In this document: positions 1 to 11,686 of the stretch, one piece after another
Numbering within the stretch: the first letter of the stretch is position 1
Layout of the letters: every line of letters begins with the position of its first letter
Source of the DNA: Seiridium cupressi
Lineage: Eukaryota > Ascomycota > Sordariomycetes > Amphisphaeriales > Sporocadaceae
Assembly (NCBI GenBank): GCA_036674765.1
Contig: JARVKI010000928.1
Coordinates: 274,106 to 338,105 of the forward strand
Direction: 5' to 3'
DNA: 64,000 bases
Notes under the pieces: model-generated
Databases searched by the model: none
What the model saw: the letters and a program-made list of their open reading frames with translations, nothing else
Told to the model about the DNA's origin: nothing
Position numbers and translations under genes: made by a program

Positions 1-1784
1 GCGGGACCCCGTAGTTGGCGAATGGTCATGTTCCGTAGTATGCAGGCTCCCTGGCATGAGGAACAAAAGAAAGGCGTCGATGTAGAGCATGTTTGAGAAT
101 ACTCACCCAAGTTGTTCCACTGCAGCCGTATTTGGAGGCCAGACGTGTTCGCGGAGCTGAATAATTTGGCAAGCATTCTGAGTGAATATAGCCTTTCCGG
201 TCTTCTACGATGCGTACAGTTGATGCTAGCGACATGCAGTTGAAGCGATGTCTTGGATCCCTATATCGACAGACAGATGAGAGAGACAGGAGACGCATTT
301 AATGTCGCAGTCAGCATCCAACTGCAACTGTGCCTCATGGGCAAGCGCTGTGCTGCGGGCTTGGGTATCACGACACAATAAGTAGTTTATGTACGTAGGT
401 ATGCAGCCCAAGTCCGGGGTTGTGGGGCCTCCGGAGGCTGACCGATGGCCGATGTCTCCACTCACTCTAGTCGTCAGCACCTTTGCAACGTCATTCGGAC
501 GAAGGCTGCAATGCGTCTGTCTGCCTGAAATCTCTCTGTGGTTCGCCACAGGAAGGAGTGGCGTGGACATGCTTTTTCTACTTTGCAACCACCCCTATTC
601 AATTGCTCCCGGATGCGGTATGGAGATCGGATGATATTGTATAGCCTCTGCTTATGCCGACACTCTAGGCCATATGTATCTTCCTTGACCGCCAAAATGA
701 ACTTTCGACTATGCGATGCTGAATGCTGGCACGCCTAGACACTACAACATGACTGAACGCAAGGCTCACCTGCAGCGCCGATCCACACCTTAAGTCTGCA
801 AGCTCCCGACTACGTAGACTCTGAACTGCGGAATTATCATGGGCATTCGCCCGGAGGCGTTTGTAGTAAACTAGCGCTAGGAGTTTTGAGTGCCTGCTGA
901 CAACTTTTTGGGATTTCGTCACGACGTGATTTTTTCACACTTGTCTGAAAGACTGTAGCAGAAGTTCCGTAATCCTGAGAGATGACAATGAAGTGCTATT
1001 CGTAGGAGCCTATCATAGCCCATACCCCTTTGGGTATGAATCAGGGCCCCAGTCCCACCCCGGTTCTTACTGCATAGCACTACCTACTACCTCAATTCGC
1101 CACCCTGCGCACATACGTTTGCATCGAAGCTTGACACTCCGTTGAGCATCTAAAAGATGACTGACTTACAAACGGCTGTGCTCCCCCCCCCCCCCCCCCC
1201 CCCGGGGGGGGCGCCCCCAAAAAAAAAAAAATCGGTCGTTGAAAACAACAAACAAAAAGAAAAAAAAAAAAAAAAAAAAATATATTGAGAGTTGGTTTGG
1301 TGTGTGGNNNNNNNNNNACCCCAAATCCGCCCCCCGGGCCACAAACGTTGGCCAGTCACGCTGTACACCCGTTGCGCTCTAAAAACTTTTTTGTCTTACC
1401 AACGGGTGGGCTCCCCCCCCCCCCCCCCCCCGGGGGGCGGCCTCTCCATATGACACATATGAGGCTCTTGCCATCCACGACATCTGAGACTAAAAGGACT
1501 ATAAGTACTTTTTAGCGCTTGCGGATTCTGTGAGGGCCGCCTCTCCACTGTTTTTGGTTTCCACTCTCGTTGCCTAATTCTGCTTCTTCCTGTAGATCTG
1601 ATTACTAGAGCTGGAGGCAGTAAGTACGGAAACCTTTCTGGGAACAAAAGAAACGCTATTTCTCTACCTGCTGCTTAATTTTACCATTTGGCAACTTTGT
1701 TTTCCCACTGACTCCTCTTTGACCCCGAGAATTGTCTACAGTCCCAGGACAAGATCAAATCGTGCTCGTTAAAGAAACACGCCT
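1..1784. other. Intergenic, low-quality left end with assembly gap
   Basis: No coding region is supported. The short open frames here have no recognisable motif and several run across homopolymers or the gap. The middle part (about 1183-1437) holds C21, A13, A21 and C19 runs around ten Ns. The last about 250 bases should carry the promoter of the AAA ATPase gene that follows. Confidence 0.7.
1308..1317. other. Assembly gap (10 N)
   Basis: Ten consecutive Ns. On the left lie C21 (1183-1203) followed by G8, then A13 and A21 (1260-1280). On the right lies C19 (1413-1431) followed by G6. The two C-then-G runs have similar flanks, so the join may be a scaffolding artefact and not real sequence. 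Confidence 0.95.
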
Positions 1785-3670
1785 ATGGACATCAATTCCA
1801 TGTTCCGTGGGGTTCTCCCCACGGTGGTAGAGAATGCAACTGCCACCACGGCGAGCACATCAAACGCAAGTCGTATGGATGGCAACATGCTCGAGACCCT
1901 GCTTCCGCTACTGGGATTACGCGGTTTTGTGCCCGTGTATAGCTTCATTGGGAACCGGCTGGGATTCGATGTCACCTGGATTCTGACCTTCTTTGGTATG
2001 ATATGGGCGTTTAACAAGCTGGCACGCCAGGTATACCACACTGTCTACGGGTTTGTGACCGAGAACCTCATGAGCAATATCCACATCAGCAGTAACGACG
2101 ATATCTATGTCCACCTCATGAGATGGCTTGCTTTGCAGCCACGTTTGTTCAACTCGAGATCTCTGACGGCTGAGACGGTCAGCAAGACAGCATGGGAAGA
2201 CGAGGACGACACAAACGTGTCGAGGGATAAGTCGGGCATCTACTTGAACTTCTCGAATCAGGAGGCACGAGCTGTGAGTCACCTGAGCGCCTTCCTTTTG
2301 GTGACACCTCTGACTCATTGATAGCCACCTCGCTTCATCCCTGCAATTGGTGTACACAGCTTTCGGTGGAACGGTACGCGTTATGGTTTGCATCGCAAGC
2401 AGGAGTCCATCTTCGACGATGGTGCGAGTGCCGGCTTTTCATCCTTCAAGGACAAGGAAGATCTGGTCATTTCTTGCTTTGGCCGAAATCCCGGTGAGTA
2501 GCGTGAATCCTCCCCCGGTCGGGCGAGATGTGCTGACAAACCCCTGCAGAGCCCATCAAGCGACTCCTCAGGCACGTCAAGGAGTCATACTATGACAACC
2601 ACCATGCTAGAACAAGCGTCAAGCGGCCCAACCCTCAGAATCTTCGCCGCTTTGGTGGACGCCACTGCTGGCAGCAGGTCGCTGATCGTCCCATCCGAGA
2701 CATGAAGACGGTCGTGCTCGACAATCAGCAGAAGATGCAGGTTCTTGCCGACATCAATGAATACCTCCACCCTGCCACTCCTCGCTGGTACGCCAACCGA
2801 GGCATTCCTCTTCGTAGAGGATATCTTTTCTATGGGCCACCCGGCACTGGAAAGACGTCCCTGTCCTTCGCCCTTGCCGGCGTCTTTGGATTGGATATAT
2901 ACGTTATCTCCCTACTAGAGCCATCTCTTACAGAGGAAGATCTGAGTGCCCTATTTAGCACCCTCCCTCGTCGATGTGTTGTTCTCCTAGAGGATATCGA
3001 TACTGCCGGACTGAAGCGACCTACTGACGAGATAGCTACAGTGGACCCGGTCAAGAAGGACGCAGACAAAGGGGACAAAAAGGAGACACCAAATGACTGG
3101 AAGGTTAGCGATTTGGCCAAGGCCCTCAAGAAAGAAGGAAACGACGACAAGAAGGGAATTTCGCTTTCTGGGCTGCTGAACGCAATTGACGGTGTCGCTT
3201 CGCACGAAGGACGTGTTCTGATTATGACTACCAACGTCCCCGAGTCTCTCGACGAAGCACTCATCCGACCTGGCAGAGTCGACCTTCAGGTGGGCTTCAC
3301 TAATGCCACCCGTATGCAAGCCGAGGAACTCTTCATTCGCATGTACGAGGGCGACCAGGGCCGGCGGCAGCAGCAGGAGAAATCCAACGGCCATGCCAAA
3401 CACAATGAGACCAACAGCCAGATCATAGCTCCTGAGCTGGAGAGTGCCATCAAATCAGGGGACATGGATATCACCATTGACGAGCTGCCTGGCATCGCGA
3501 GCAAATTCGCCGAGAAAATCCCCGAAGGCAAGTTCTCGCCGGCCGAAATCCAGGGATATCTGCTCAAGCGCAAGAAGCACCCGCTCAAGTCTCTAGAAGA
3601 GGTGGGCAAATGGGTAGAGGCTCTCGTGCAGCAGAAGGCCTCGAAGTCGAAGTTGTTGCAAGTACAGTAA
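1785..3670 (+). CDS. BCS1-type mitochondrial AAA ATPase (paralog with charged insert)
   Basis: Exons 1785-2273, 2325-2493 and 2550-3670 give 592 residues. The introns are 51 and 56 nt, both GT-AG. A single transmembrane segment lies near residues 61-80, followed by a BCS1 N-terminal-like domain and an AAA domain with Walker A GPPGTGKT (315-322) and Walker B VVLLED (363-368). Known family role: BCS1 sits in the mitochondrial inner membrane and translocates the folded Rieske protein into complex III; filamentous fungi carry several BCS1-like paralogs of unknown substrate. At 592 residues it is longer than yeast Bcs1 (456), mainly from a Lys/Asp-rich insert at about 375-422 inside the AAA module and a C-terminal extension. 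It is therefore more likely a paralog than the complex III chaperone itself. The start is the first ATG of the open frame upstream of the membrane segment. Confidence 0.9.
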
Positions 3671-5645
3671 TGAGGGGCTTTCAGTCCACCTAGGCACTTG
3701 TTGCTCATGTTACGATTTACATAATAATCTTTTAGCTTTTTTGGGCATGGACGATAAAGACAAATCACGGAGAATAGTTGATGGAATGAACGTAAATTGT
3801 TGATAGTCCTATCATGACTCGGCGTTAGAGTGTTTGACGATACGAGATTGTACACATGATACACACTCCCGGAACAAATTGGTTAAATAGTAATATCTGT
3901 CCGTCGAACTTCTGCTGTTGCTGCAAGGTTTTGTCATGCTATTGCGCTGTGTTAAAGACTGGTCTGAAGCAAACCCTCAATTGCTCAAAATGTGTCGTAT
4001 AATTTTGAACGTGGAGATGTCTTCGTAGTGTTCGTCGGTGTAGAAGTGTAAAGCAATTAACGAGACCGAGTTTTGCCTGATACAGCAAGCTTCCAATATC
4101 GAGGTTTGGATAAGCATGCGTCTGAAGACACGACTTGGAATTCCTTGACCTGACACTGAAATCCAGGTTCCAAGGAGAACTGGAATTCGTAATCAGGAAA
4201 GCAAGGCCGAGGCAGATAACTATGACTACACCAGCACCTGGTTGAATCTTAGCCTCGTCCCGTGCGTACTTCTCCCTTACGTCTGGCCCAAGTCCTGGCA
4301 TTACTTACGCTGACAGTGTGTAGTGGTGGTATCACGATAATATTAGGGCAGCCGAAGTGGTGTCGAAGACACAATCCATCATGGAGTATGCTGCCACGTC
4401 AACCTTGTATATCTCGAGAACGGAGCTGAAATATGTTGGCATGGAAAGGATAGTAGAGTCGTGCATAATCCGGCTGCATGAGTACCAAGCCCTGGGACGA
4501 AGAAAAGAAGAAAAAGAAAAGAAAAGAAAAAAGAAAAACACAGCCAGAAAATGATGATTCAAGGCATGGGCTACACAGGATGATTTGTTACGTAGTAAGC
4601 TACTAGTTTAACCTACGGTCCAGTGAGAAGTACGACCTGATGGTAACACATCACGACTTGGCAAGTAGGCGTTGCGTGAGAAGCCGAGCGGTCTGCAAGC
4701 ATAATATATCAAAGATTTGAGATACAGTTCTGGTGATCTAATCTGGATGAAGGACCCTATGCAAAGCGCTGACCCTACAACTGACCAAGGCCAATTGGTT
4801 CCGCATGGATACTCGTACGCAGCTCCAGCTGGCCGGTGAAAGCTGGGTCAGATTCCTCCCGAACTAATGTACAATGCATCGAAACCTCAGCAAGCGTCAC
4901 ATGCCGCATAGTGTGTGTTTGTTGTTTTGGAATACGTAGGGAGATTGAGAGTCATATATCTTTACAAGGTGACCTCTTTCGACCATCTGGTCAACCAAAC
5001 TTTCTCTGCCGAATGTCAAGTCCGTGAGTTTGAAACGAAGTGGTGCAGCTGGCCGATTCCAGCTTGCGCTTACGGAATTCCTAACGGCGATGTTCACCCA
5101 TTTTTTGAAGACTAGCAGTTCAAAGCTGGGACCATCCTCACATTTTATCTTTTGTTTTTCTTTTCTTTTTGTTTCTTCAATTATCTGGTCGCGCTCTTCT
5201 TTGTCCATGATATAGACTCGCCTGATTAAGCTTGCATTGAAGCTTTTTCATGCACCTTGAGCTGGCGCCATTCGGGCCCGCGTCGTCGAGCTCGAGATAT
5301 CCATAGCGCACCGCGTTTTCATCCAAAACAACAACACCAACATCGTCGAGGGGAAGCGGCAGATGCTTGCCTTAGGATTTTTATACGAGCCTGCCCATGA
5401 GGTTATCGAAGCGGCTTGGAGAACGAATAGCGTTGCCAGTATCAGCTATCGCACCGTAATGAGACTACCTTAGGATTACGCATCACAAGCATTAGATAGA
5501 ATTAAGACAAATGCAATGGCAAGCGCGATCTATCTCTGAGAGTATGCGGCATTGGAAACATACAGCAGTCGGTCTCACAAACAAGGCTGAGCGCCTGGAC
5601 CTAAAATCAAACTAACACCAAAACGCCTTCTTAACCATTACACGT
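3671..5645. other. Intergenic region between convergent genes
   Basis: Lies between the 3' ends of the AAA ATPase and PhoD-like genes. A purine-only A/G tract occupies about 4501-4538. A 103-codon open frame on the minus strand (4897-5208) is partly encoded by a low-complexity purine run and has no recognisable motif, so I do not call it. Nothing else is supported. Confidence 0.6.
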
Positions 5646-7703
5646 CTAGGTTTGACCTGACACAGCTCCTCGGATCCTATCCCAAAGTGATACTGTGGGC
5701 TTTGCGCCATCAACTAGTTCTGGTGTCACCACGACAGTGTTCCATTTCTCTACGCCGTCTACAAACAGCGTGTAGAGCAGGCTGCTACGCTCACCATCCG
5801 CCAAGCTTTCGATAGTCAATGATCCAAACTTGGAGTTGCCAGTGTTGATGTATCTGTTCATGTTAGCAATAATTAACTTTCTGGGGTTATCTCGGAAGGA
5901 GATAACGTACTTGAGCTCAACGTCTTCGTCGTCTGTTTGTTTGTATGTCGGGATTGGGGAGTAAAACTGGTTCAACGGGCTCGCCGAGAACTCATGCACA
6001 GTAACACTCTCGGGCCACTTGCTATCCTTAGGTGGTGGGAAAGCCGTGGCACCAAACTCATGACGATCTCCCGAAAGTACGACGACACCGTAGCCCGCAA
6101 CGCCGGCATCCCACATAGCTTCGAGAACAATACGGCGCTCATGGAGGAAACCTCCCCATGTGTCCTTGGTGTTGACACGCCAGTTCTTCGTGAGCGGGAT
6201 AGAACTGGCAATGATCTTCCATTTTACACCGAGGGGCTCAGGGCGACGTAGCCAGTAGAGGAAATCCTCTAGCTGATCTTCGCCAAGCATGGTCTTGTTG
6301 GTGCTCTCAAAAGGCTCACTGTTCTTGGAACGGTAGCTTCGAGTATCCAACATGAAGAAGCTGGCAGGGCCCTGGGCAAATGAAAAGTAGGTGGCACCCG
6401 CACGGCTTACAACACCTCCCGTCCCGGCCCTCTTCGCGGGTGGCGGATTCGCTACCGTCTGGTAATGGTGCCAAGGGTCGACAGCCGTCTTGTACACGCC
6501 TGTTGATTTGGCGTCCCAATCGTTTAGGATCTCGTGATCGTCCAGCACGTGAATCCAGCTCAGATTCTGTCCCACGGGAGCCCAGTCGGGCGAGGCATAG
6601 ACGTGGCGATACTTCTGTCTGTAATCCTCGACACTTCCACCAAACCAGTTCGGAACATCAATGTAGATGAAGTCGCCCATGAACAGCATAAACTGAGCAC
6701 CCAAGGACGGAAGCACCTTTGCTAGATGCTTCATTCCGGGGATTGCTAATGGGTGGTCCATAGGGTTGTACGGCAATCGTGGGAGAATGCAAGAACTGGC
6801 CAAGAAAGTGAACTTTCCATCGTTGTAGTCGGGTATTTTTCCAGCTTTCGGAGCAGACGTGAATTCGCCAGAGTGGTTGTTGGAAGTTGTCCACTCGTAG
6901 ACACGTTGTTTGCTGTGGGTCAGAGGGATAGTGATGACAGCCGTGTAGTCAGTTTCATTTGTCGTCCATCTAACGCCCCCAGCTGTCTGCCATAGCGGAT
7001 TGTCAAAGGGCGGTTGCGCATCTTTCATGTGCACCTGTACAGTGAGCGGCATCTTTGCCTGATCGGGCTCTCGGATCAACAGCTTCGCTTCCGTGTCGGA
7101 CACGTAACCTATCCTTGCGAATGAAAGGTCGTTGCTGGGATACTGCCAACGGGGTCTGTACACAACGTCGGTAATCATGGCCACGCAGGCCGCGTTGATA
7201 AGAAACGTTAGAAGGGACGGAAGCTTGCTCATGGGATTGGGTAGACCACTGAGTATGGTTTTGAGCGGCGTTGAGGGCCGGTCAATGACCGAGATAGTTT
7301 CAGTGACTTCGACATCTTCATCGACGACAGGCTCGTCTGCATCGCCGTTCGCTACCTCGTCTTCGTTGATCAGTTTGTCTGTGACGGCGATGTCTATCTC
7401 GTCCAGCAGGGCAACTTCGGGTTCGCGTCTCCACAGAGAAATGAACGTCGGCACATAGATGGCAAACAGGGTGTATGCTATGTAAATGAATGGCTATTTA
7501 CTTTAGTCGGCGCAGGTTCGTGCAAAGATACGGGCCATTAGGCCGAACTTACTGGCAAGGCTGCCTGTGATGGTAAGAAGTCAGTGCAAGATCCAGCATA
7601 GTAGTTGTATGAGAATGAGTAGACGTACCCAGCGCAAGAAGAAATAAGACCCGATTCTGAGGCCGGTCGACGCGACGGCCGCAATACGTCTCTGATAGTC
7701 CAT
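5646..7703 (-). CDS. PhoD-like metallophosphatase, membrane-anchored
   Basis: Model on the minus strand: 7629-7703, 7553-7564 (12-nt micro-exon), 5911-7493 and 5646-5853, giving about 625 residues. The intron 5854-5910 is in frame but has GTACGT, a GCTAAC branch point and CAG; removing it joins ELK to YINTGNSKFG, the conserved form. The N-terminus has hydrophobic segments (about 19-50 and 121-142), suggesting a membrane anchor. The catalytic domain carries GDFIYID (about 302), LDDHEILNDWD (about 346) and SGDRHEFGA (about 504), which match the metal-binding motifs of PhoD-type phosphatases/phosphodiesterases. The substrate is not deducible. The start at 7703 (MDYQRRIAAV) gives a family-like N-terminus. 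The micro-exon could be skipped without changing frame, so that detail is uncertain. Confidence 0.88.
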
Positions 7704-8329
7704 GTCGACGTTTGAACGCGCCTGAAGCGTGGTGTCGCGAACTGCAGAAGTCGGTTGAGCACTGTACTTCAGCCTACAACCAAGTCCCAGCTGAAAGGGT
7801 CGCGAAGGAAGGGAGGAAAGAAATTGAAAGACGAAATGTTTATGGCAGCAAGGACCGTGTGTAATTACGGAAATGCCTGATGGCTAGGGCAAGAACTGCT
7901 TGCACGCATTGAAGTTGTCGGACACGAGAAAGCTCACGGTGGACAACGTGGGTTCTATCATTACAACTTGGATTGGAATGCCAGGAGCGTCATCTGTGAC
8001 GACAGGGTACATCATGGGGAAGTGCTTGGGTGGGAGCTCCCCTGTAATCAGCACTTTTAGTGGGCAGCCCCCGCTGATTGGCCGGATAAGCGTAAGCTTC
8101 AATGCACCATAATTCATTGGCGACGCTAAGGCGGCGCTACTCCCACCCCTGAGCAGCGGGCACCATTCTGCATTCTGGCCAGCTGGCTGCTGGCTTGGAG
8201 GCTGGAGCTTGGGAATTACCATTTACCCGTGTCGATTTGACCCGCGTGGCAGCTACAGACGATTGTACTTGCATCCCGAATTCGCGACAAGCCGTCCAAG
8301 ATCGGACATTTCCCACAACTGCTATCAAC
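7704..8329. other. Divergent intergenic promoter region
   Basis: Lies between the divergent PhoD-like and p24 genes, about 625 bases, and should contain both promoters. No conserved element or extra coding region is recognised. Confidence 0.6.
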
Positions 8330-9132
8330 ATGAAGTCCACCCTCATGTCGGTTGGCCTTCTGGCCTGCCTGATCTCCATGGTCTCTGCGACTGCTCTGAC
8401 ATACCGGCTTGCTGCCAACGAGCAGGCCTGTTTCTACGCCGTGGCCCCTAAGGAGAACAGCAAGATGGCATTCTACTTTGCTGTATGGAATCCCCTTCCC
8501 TCTGTCACGAAAACTAAACTGACATTGGGTTTGCCTGCCGCAGGTGCAATCTGGAGGCTCGTTCGATCTCGATTACGAAGTGACGGGTCCCGAGGACAAG
8601 GTTATTCTCAATGGCGAGAAGGAGCGCCAGGGCGACTTTGTCTTCACGGCGCAGAGAGCCGGAGACTACAAGTTCTGCTTCAACAATGACATGAGCACCT
8701 ATACCGAAAAGGTCGTCGACTTCGAGATTGCTGTAAGACCATTCCTTTTGAGTGCCAGCTTGAGCATGTGATTGACACGGGCACCGCAGGTTGAGGACGA
8801 GGTTCGCGCGCAACTTCCGGCCAAGCAAGGCACGAGCCCTGAGCAGACATCGGCATTGGAAGAGTCCATCTACAAAGTGTCGGGGCAACTCTCGACGATT
8901 ACGCGAAACCAGAAGTACTTCCGTACAAGAGAAAACCGCAACTTTAGCACCGTTCGCAGCACAGAGAAGAGAATCGCAAACTTCAGCTTGATACAGTGTG
9001 CCATGGTCATCTGTATGGGTGGCTTGCAAGTCTTCGTTGTCAGATTCTTTTTCCAGGTATGTTGCGGACTAGCCATGTTCCAGCTCTATTGTACTGACAA
9101 CTTGTTAGGGTGCCAGGAAGGGCTACGTATGA
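8330..9132 (+). CDS. p24 family cargo receptor (Erp/emp24/gp25L)
   Basis: Exons 8330-8482, 8544-8732, 8790-9056 and 9109-9132 give 210 residues. All three introns are GT-AG, 52-61 nt, phase 0. Layout: signal peptide (1 to about 20, hydrophobic, ending VSA), GOLD domain with two Cys (in EQACFYAV and DYKFCFNND), a heptad-like coiled coil at about 125-175, one transmembrane segment near the C-terminus and a short cytosolic tail FFFQGARKGYV with the FF motif that p24 proteins use to bind COPII coat. Family role: p24 hetero-oligomers cycle between ER and Golgi and help load cargo, including GPI-anchored proteins, into vesicles. The QGARKGYV tail lacks a classical terminal KKXX. The subfamily looks Erp-like (gamma class), but assigning it to a specific yeast Erp is uncertain. 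The last exon encodes only seven residues. Confidence 0.93.
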
Positions 9133-9787
9133 ACGATCATTATGCAGGACGGATTGGTATCATTGGGTCATGGCGTATAGAAAAACTGTGTACGGAAATG
9201 AGATACGCAACGTGATGTGTATTATACGAGTTGCCTGGGAAGAGTCACGGAGTTTCCCAGCCATTGCCTAGAATTCAACCACTGGTCTTCATGACCACAA
9301 GAGTTGCCTAAGGATTTTATTGCATTCTCCCTGTCTTGCCCGTGCCGCCATCTTAATGGTACGAGAGGTAAACGCGTTTTACTCGGGATATACAAAAGCA
9401 TTCCAAATGCTGGTGAAGTGTCGATCTTGCGCCTTCATGGTTGCAACAGCCTTCAAGTGATAGAGATGTTACTGTAGCGCTACCTTCTGTCGCCTTGCAC
9501 CGTTGCAGCGTAGTAACCTCCCTCCATTTTACGTATTGCTGTATACTTGTATCAATCCGTAACTAGGTGTGGTGGATTTAAATGCCTGGTGAACTTTTGC
9601 CTGTACAAATAAGGGGGCCGCTGGGCGGTGGGGCCTGTGAAGCTCAAGCCACATTTCTCCACCACCAGCCACGCCTCAAAAATAAGCTCCAAAGCACGTA
9701 CGTCTGTCTAGTCACGTCTAAAAGTTCTGGAGGCTGCAACCTCGACTGCAGTCTTTAAACAACCCGCCACATATCGACTCTCTCGCC
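9133..9787. other. Intergenic, tandem genes
   Basis: Holds the p24 3' end and the prp45 promoter/leader. No further coding region or recognisable element is seen. Confidence 0.6.
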
Positions 9788-11686
9788 ATGGCATCAATAG
9801 CTGCTTCGCTCGCGCGAGCGCTTCCAAAACCACGATATACCGGCGAAGATGAAGAGACTCCCGTGCACGCCCAGCAGCGCGGCCCCAGAATCGTCGAGCC
9901 TGGCCAGATAGATCAGCAAGTTGTCGTGAGAAGAGCTGGGCCGCCGCCCTACGGCCAGAGATCATCAGGATGGCGTCCAAGAGAGCAGGAGGACTTTGGC
10001 GATGGTGGATCATTCCCCGAAATACCAGTCGCACAGTACCCTCTTGGAATGGGGCAGAAAAGTAGTTCGACAAATGCGCTCGCCATCCAGGTCAACGCTG
10101 ATGGGAAAGTCAAGTATGATGCAATTGCGAAACAGGTAAGTTGCGCGATGCCGTGCCATCACCCTGTACACGCTGACATGACACGAATCCAGGGCCATCG
10201 GGAAGGAAGAGTGGTACATTCCTCTTTTAAGGATCTAATTCCGCTTCGGCAACGCGCAGATGCCGGCGAGATCGATCTAGCGAAACCGAGCGAGGAGGAG
10301 ATCGCGGCGACAACAGAGCGGACTCAAAATGCCTTGGCATCGTTGATCAGCGGCGCCGTGGCTGCGCAAAAGCCAAAGAACGTCAACGGGGTTGGGAAGA
10401 GAGAGGCTACTTTTGTGAAGTATACACCTGCGAACCAGATGGGCGATAATTCCAAAAAGCAAGATCGCATCATGAAAATTGTTGAGAGGCAACGCGACCC
10501 TATGGAGCCGCCCAAGTTCAAGCACAAAAAGATTCCCAGGTCGGTAATTTCCAATTTCCTTCCCCTTGATAGTCTTCACAGAATCAGATATATGCTCCGA
10601 TTAACGACCTTGCTTGGGAAAGGCATCGCTAACTCCACATGTAGAGGACCTCCGAGCCCACCGGCACCCATCATGCGATCGCCCCCACGGAAATTGACCG
10701 CACAGGATCAGGAAGATTGGAAAATCCCACCTCCTATCTCGAATTGGAAGAATGCCAAGGGTTTCACTGTGCCTTTGGATAAGCGGTTAGCAGCAGATGG
10801 GCGTGGCCTCCAAGATGTCACCATCAACGACAAATTTGCCCAGTTTTCAGAGGCGCTGTTCATGGCGGACCGGCATGCACGTGAGGAGGTCAGACAGAGA
10901 GCAACGATGCAGCAACGTCTCGCAGAGAAGGAGAAATCTCAAAAGGAAGATAACCTCCGTTTACTGGCACAGAAAGCTCGAGAAGAGCGCGCCACCGCTG
11001 GGAAGAGGCGGGATTCAAGCGGCTCACGTGACTCGCGGTCTCGGTCTCGTAGCTATAGCTATTCAGACTCGGGCTCGGACAGCGAAGATATAGAAATCCG
11101 AGCAAGAGAAAAGGCGAGGCGAGAAAGACAAAAGGAGGAAGAACGCAAACTGCGCCAGTCGCGTATGGGCGCGGAGAGGAGGGTCGAAGTCATGGCGCGC
11201 GAACAAAATCGTGATATTTCAGAAAAAATCGCTCTAGGCCTGGCAAAACCCACGCAGCAGGCCGAGACCATGTACGACTCACGTCTGTTTAATCAGTCGA
11301 GCGGTTTTGATAGCGGCATCAACGAGGACAACCCTTACGACAAACCACTGTTTGCCGCCCAGGATGCGATTAGTAGCATTTACCGCCCACGCCAAAATGC
11401 AGAGGACTATGAGGATGAAGCTGCCGGCGATGCGGAGATGGCAAAGATCCAAAAGTCTAGCCGCTTCGGCGAGGTTCTCGGCAAAGGGACGTTCAAAGGG
11501 TCAGCTGATGCGGAGGCCCGTGAAGGCCCGGTGCAGTTTGAAAGGGATGCTGGAAACGACCCTTTCAATGTGGACAAGTTTCTGGAACAAGTGGATCAGA
11601 GTTCTTCCTCCAAGCGAGGCTATGGTCTGCAGGATGAGGACTCTAGGCAGCCGAAACGTGCTAGGATGGACGAGGACGAAGACTAG
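9788..11686 (+). CDS. prp45: Pre-mRNA-processing protein 45 (SNW/SKIP)
   Basis: Exons 9788-10135, 10193-10539 and 10645-11686 give 578 residues. Both introns are multiples of three and would be translated if retained. The first has GTAAGT and CAG; removing it joins AIAKQ to GHREGR. The second has the weak donor GTCGGT, a GCTAAC branch point and TAG; removing it restores KIPRGPPSPPAP. The protein contains the diagnostic SNWKNAKGF sequence of the SNW domain, followed by a charged helical region, an RS-like stretch (SRDSRSRSRSYSYSDSGSDS) and an acidic C-terminus. Known role: Prp45/SKIP is a component of the NineTeen-associated spliceosome that bridges Prp46 and Cwc2-type factors during activation and acts in the nucleus; metazoan SKIP also links splicing to transcription. 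The start is the first ATG in frame and begins the conserved LPKPRY region. Confidence 0.96.
   Translation: MASIAASLARALPKPRYTGEDEETPVHAQQRGPRIVEPGQIDQQVVVRRAGPPPYGQRSSGWRPREQEDFGDGGSFPEIPVAQYPLGMGQKSSSTNALAIQVNADGKVKYDAIAKQVSCAMPCHHPVHADMTRIQGHREGRVVHSSFKDLIPLRQRADAGEIDLAKPSEEEIAATTERTQNALASLISGAVAAQKPKNVNGVGKREATFVKYTPANQMGDNSKKQDRIMKIVERQRDPMEPPKFKHKKIPRSVISNFLPLDSLHRIRYMLRLTTLLGKGIANSTCRGPPSPPAPIMRSPPRKLTAQDQEDWKIPPPISNWKNAKGFTVPLDKRLAADGRGLQDVTINDKFAQFSEALFMADRHAREEVRQRATMQQRLAEKEKSQKEDNLRLLAQKAREERATAGKRRDSSGSRDSRSRSRSYSYSDSGSDSEDIEIRAREKARRERQKEEERKLRQSRMGAERRVEVMAREQNRDISEKIALGLAKPTQQAETMYDSRLFNQSSGFDSGINEDNPYDKPLFAAQDAISSIYRPRQNAEDYEDEAAGDAEMAKIQKSSRFGEVLGKGTFKGSADAEAREGPVQFERDAGNDPFNVDKFLEQVDQSSSSKRGYGLQDEDSRQPKRARMDEDED

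Noticed and set aside
1150..1515. Open frames with poly-Gly, poly-Phe or poly-Pro runs
   Set aside because: They are translations of homopolymers and of the N gap.
4897..5208. 103-codon minus-strand open frame starting MDKEERDQ
   Set aside because: The first part is encoded by a purine tract, giving Lys/Glu-rich low complexity, and nothing after it is recognisable.
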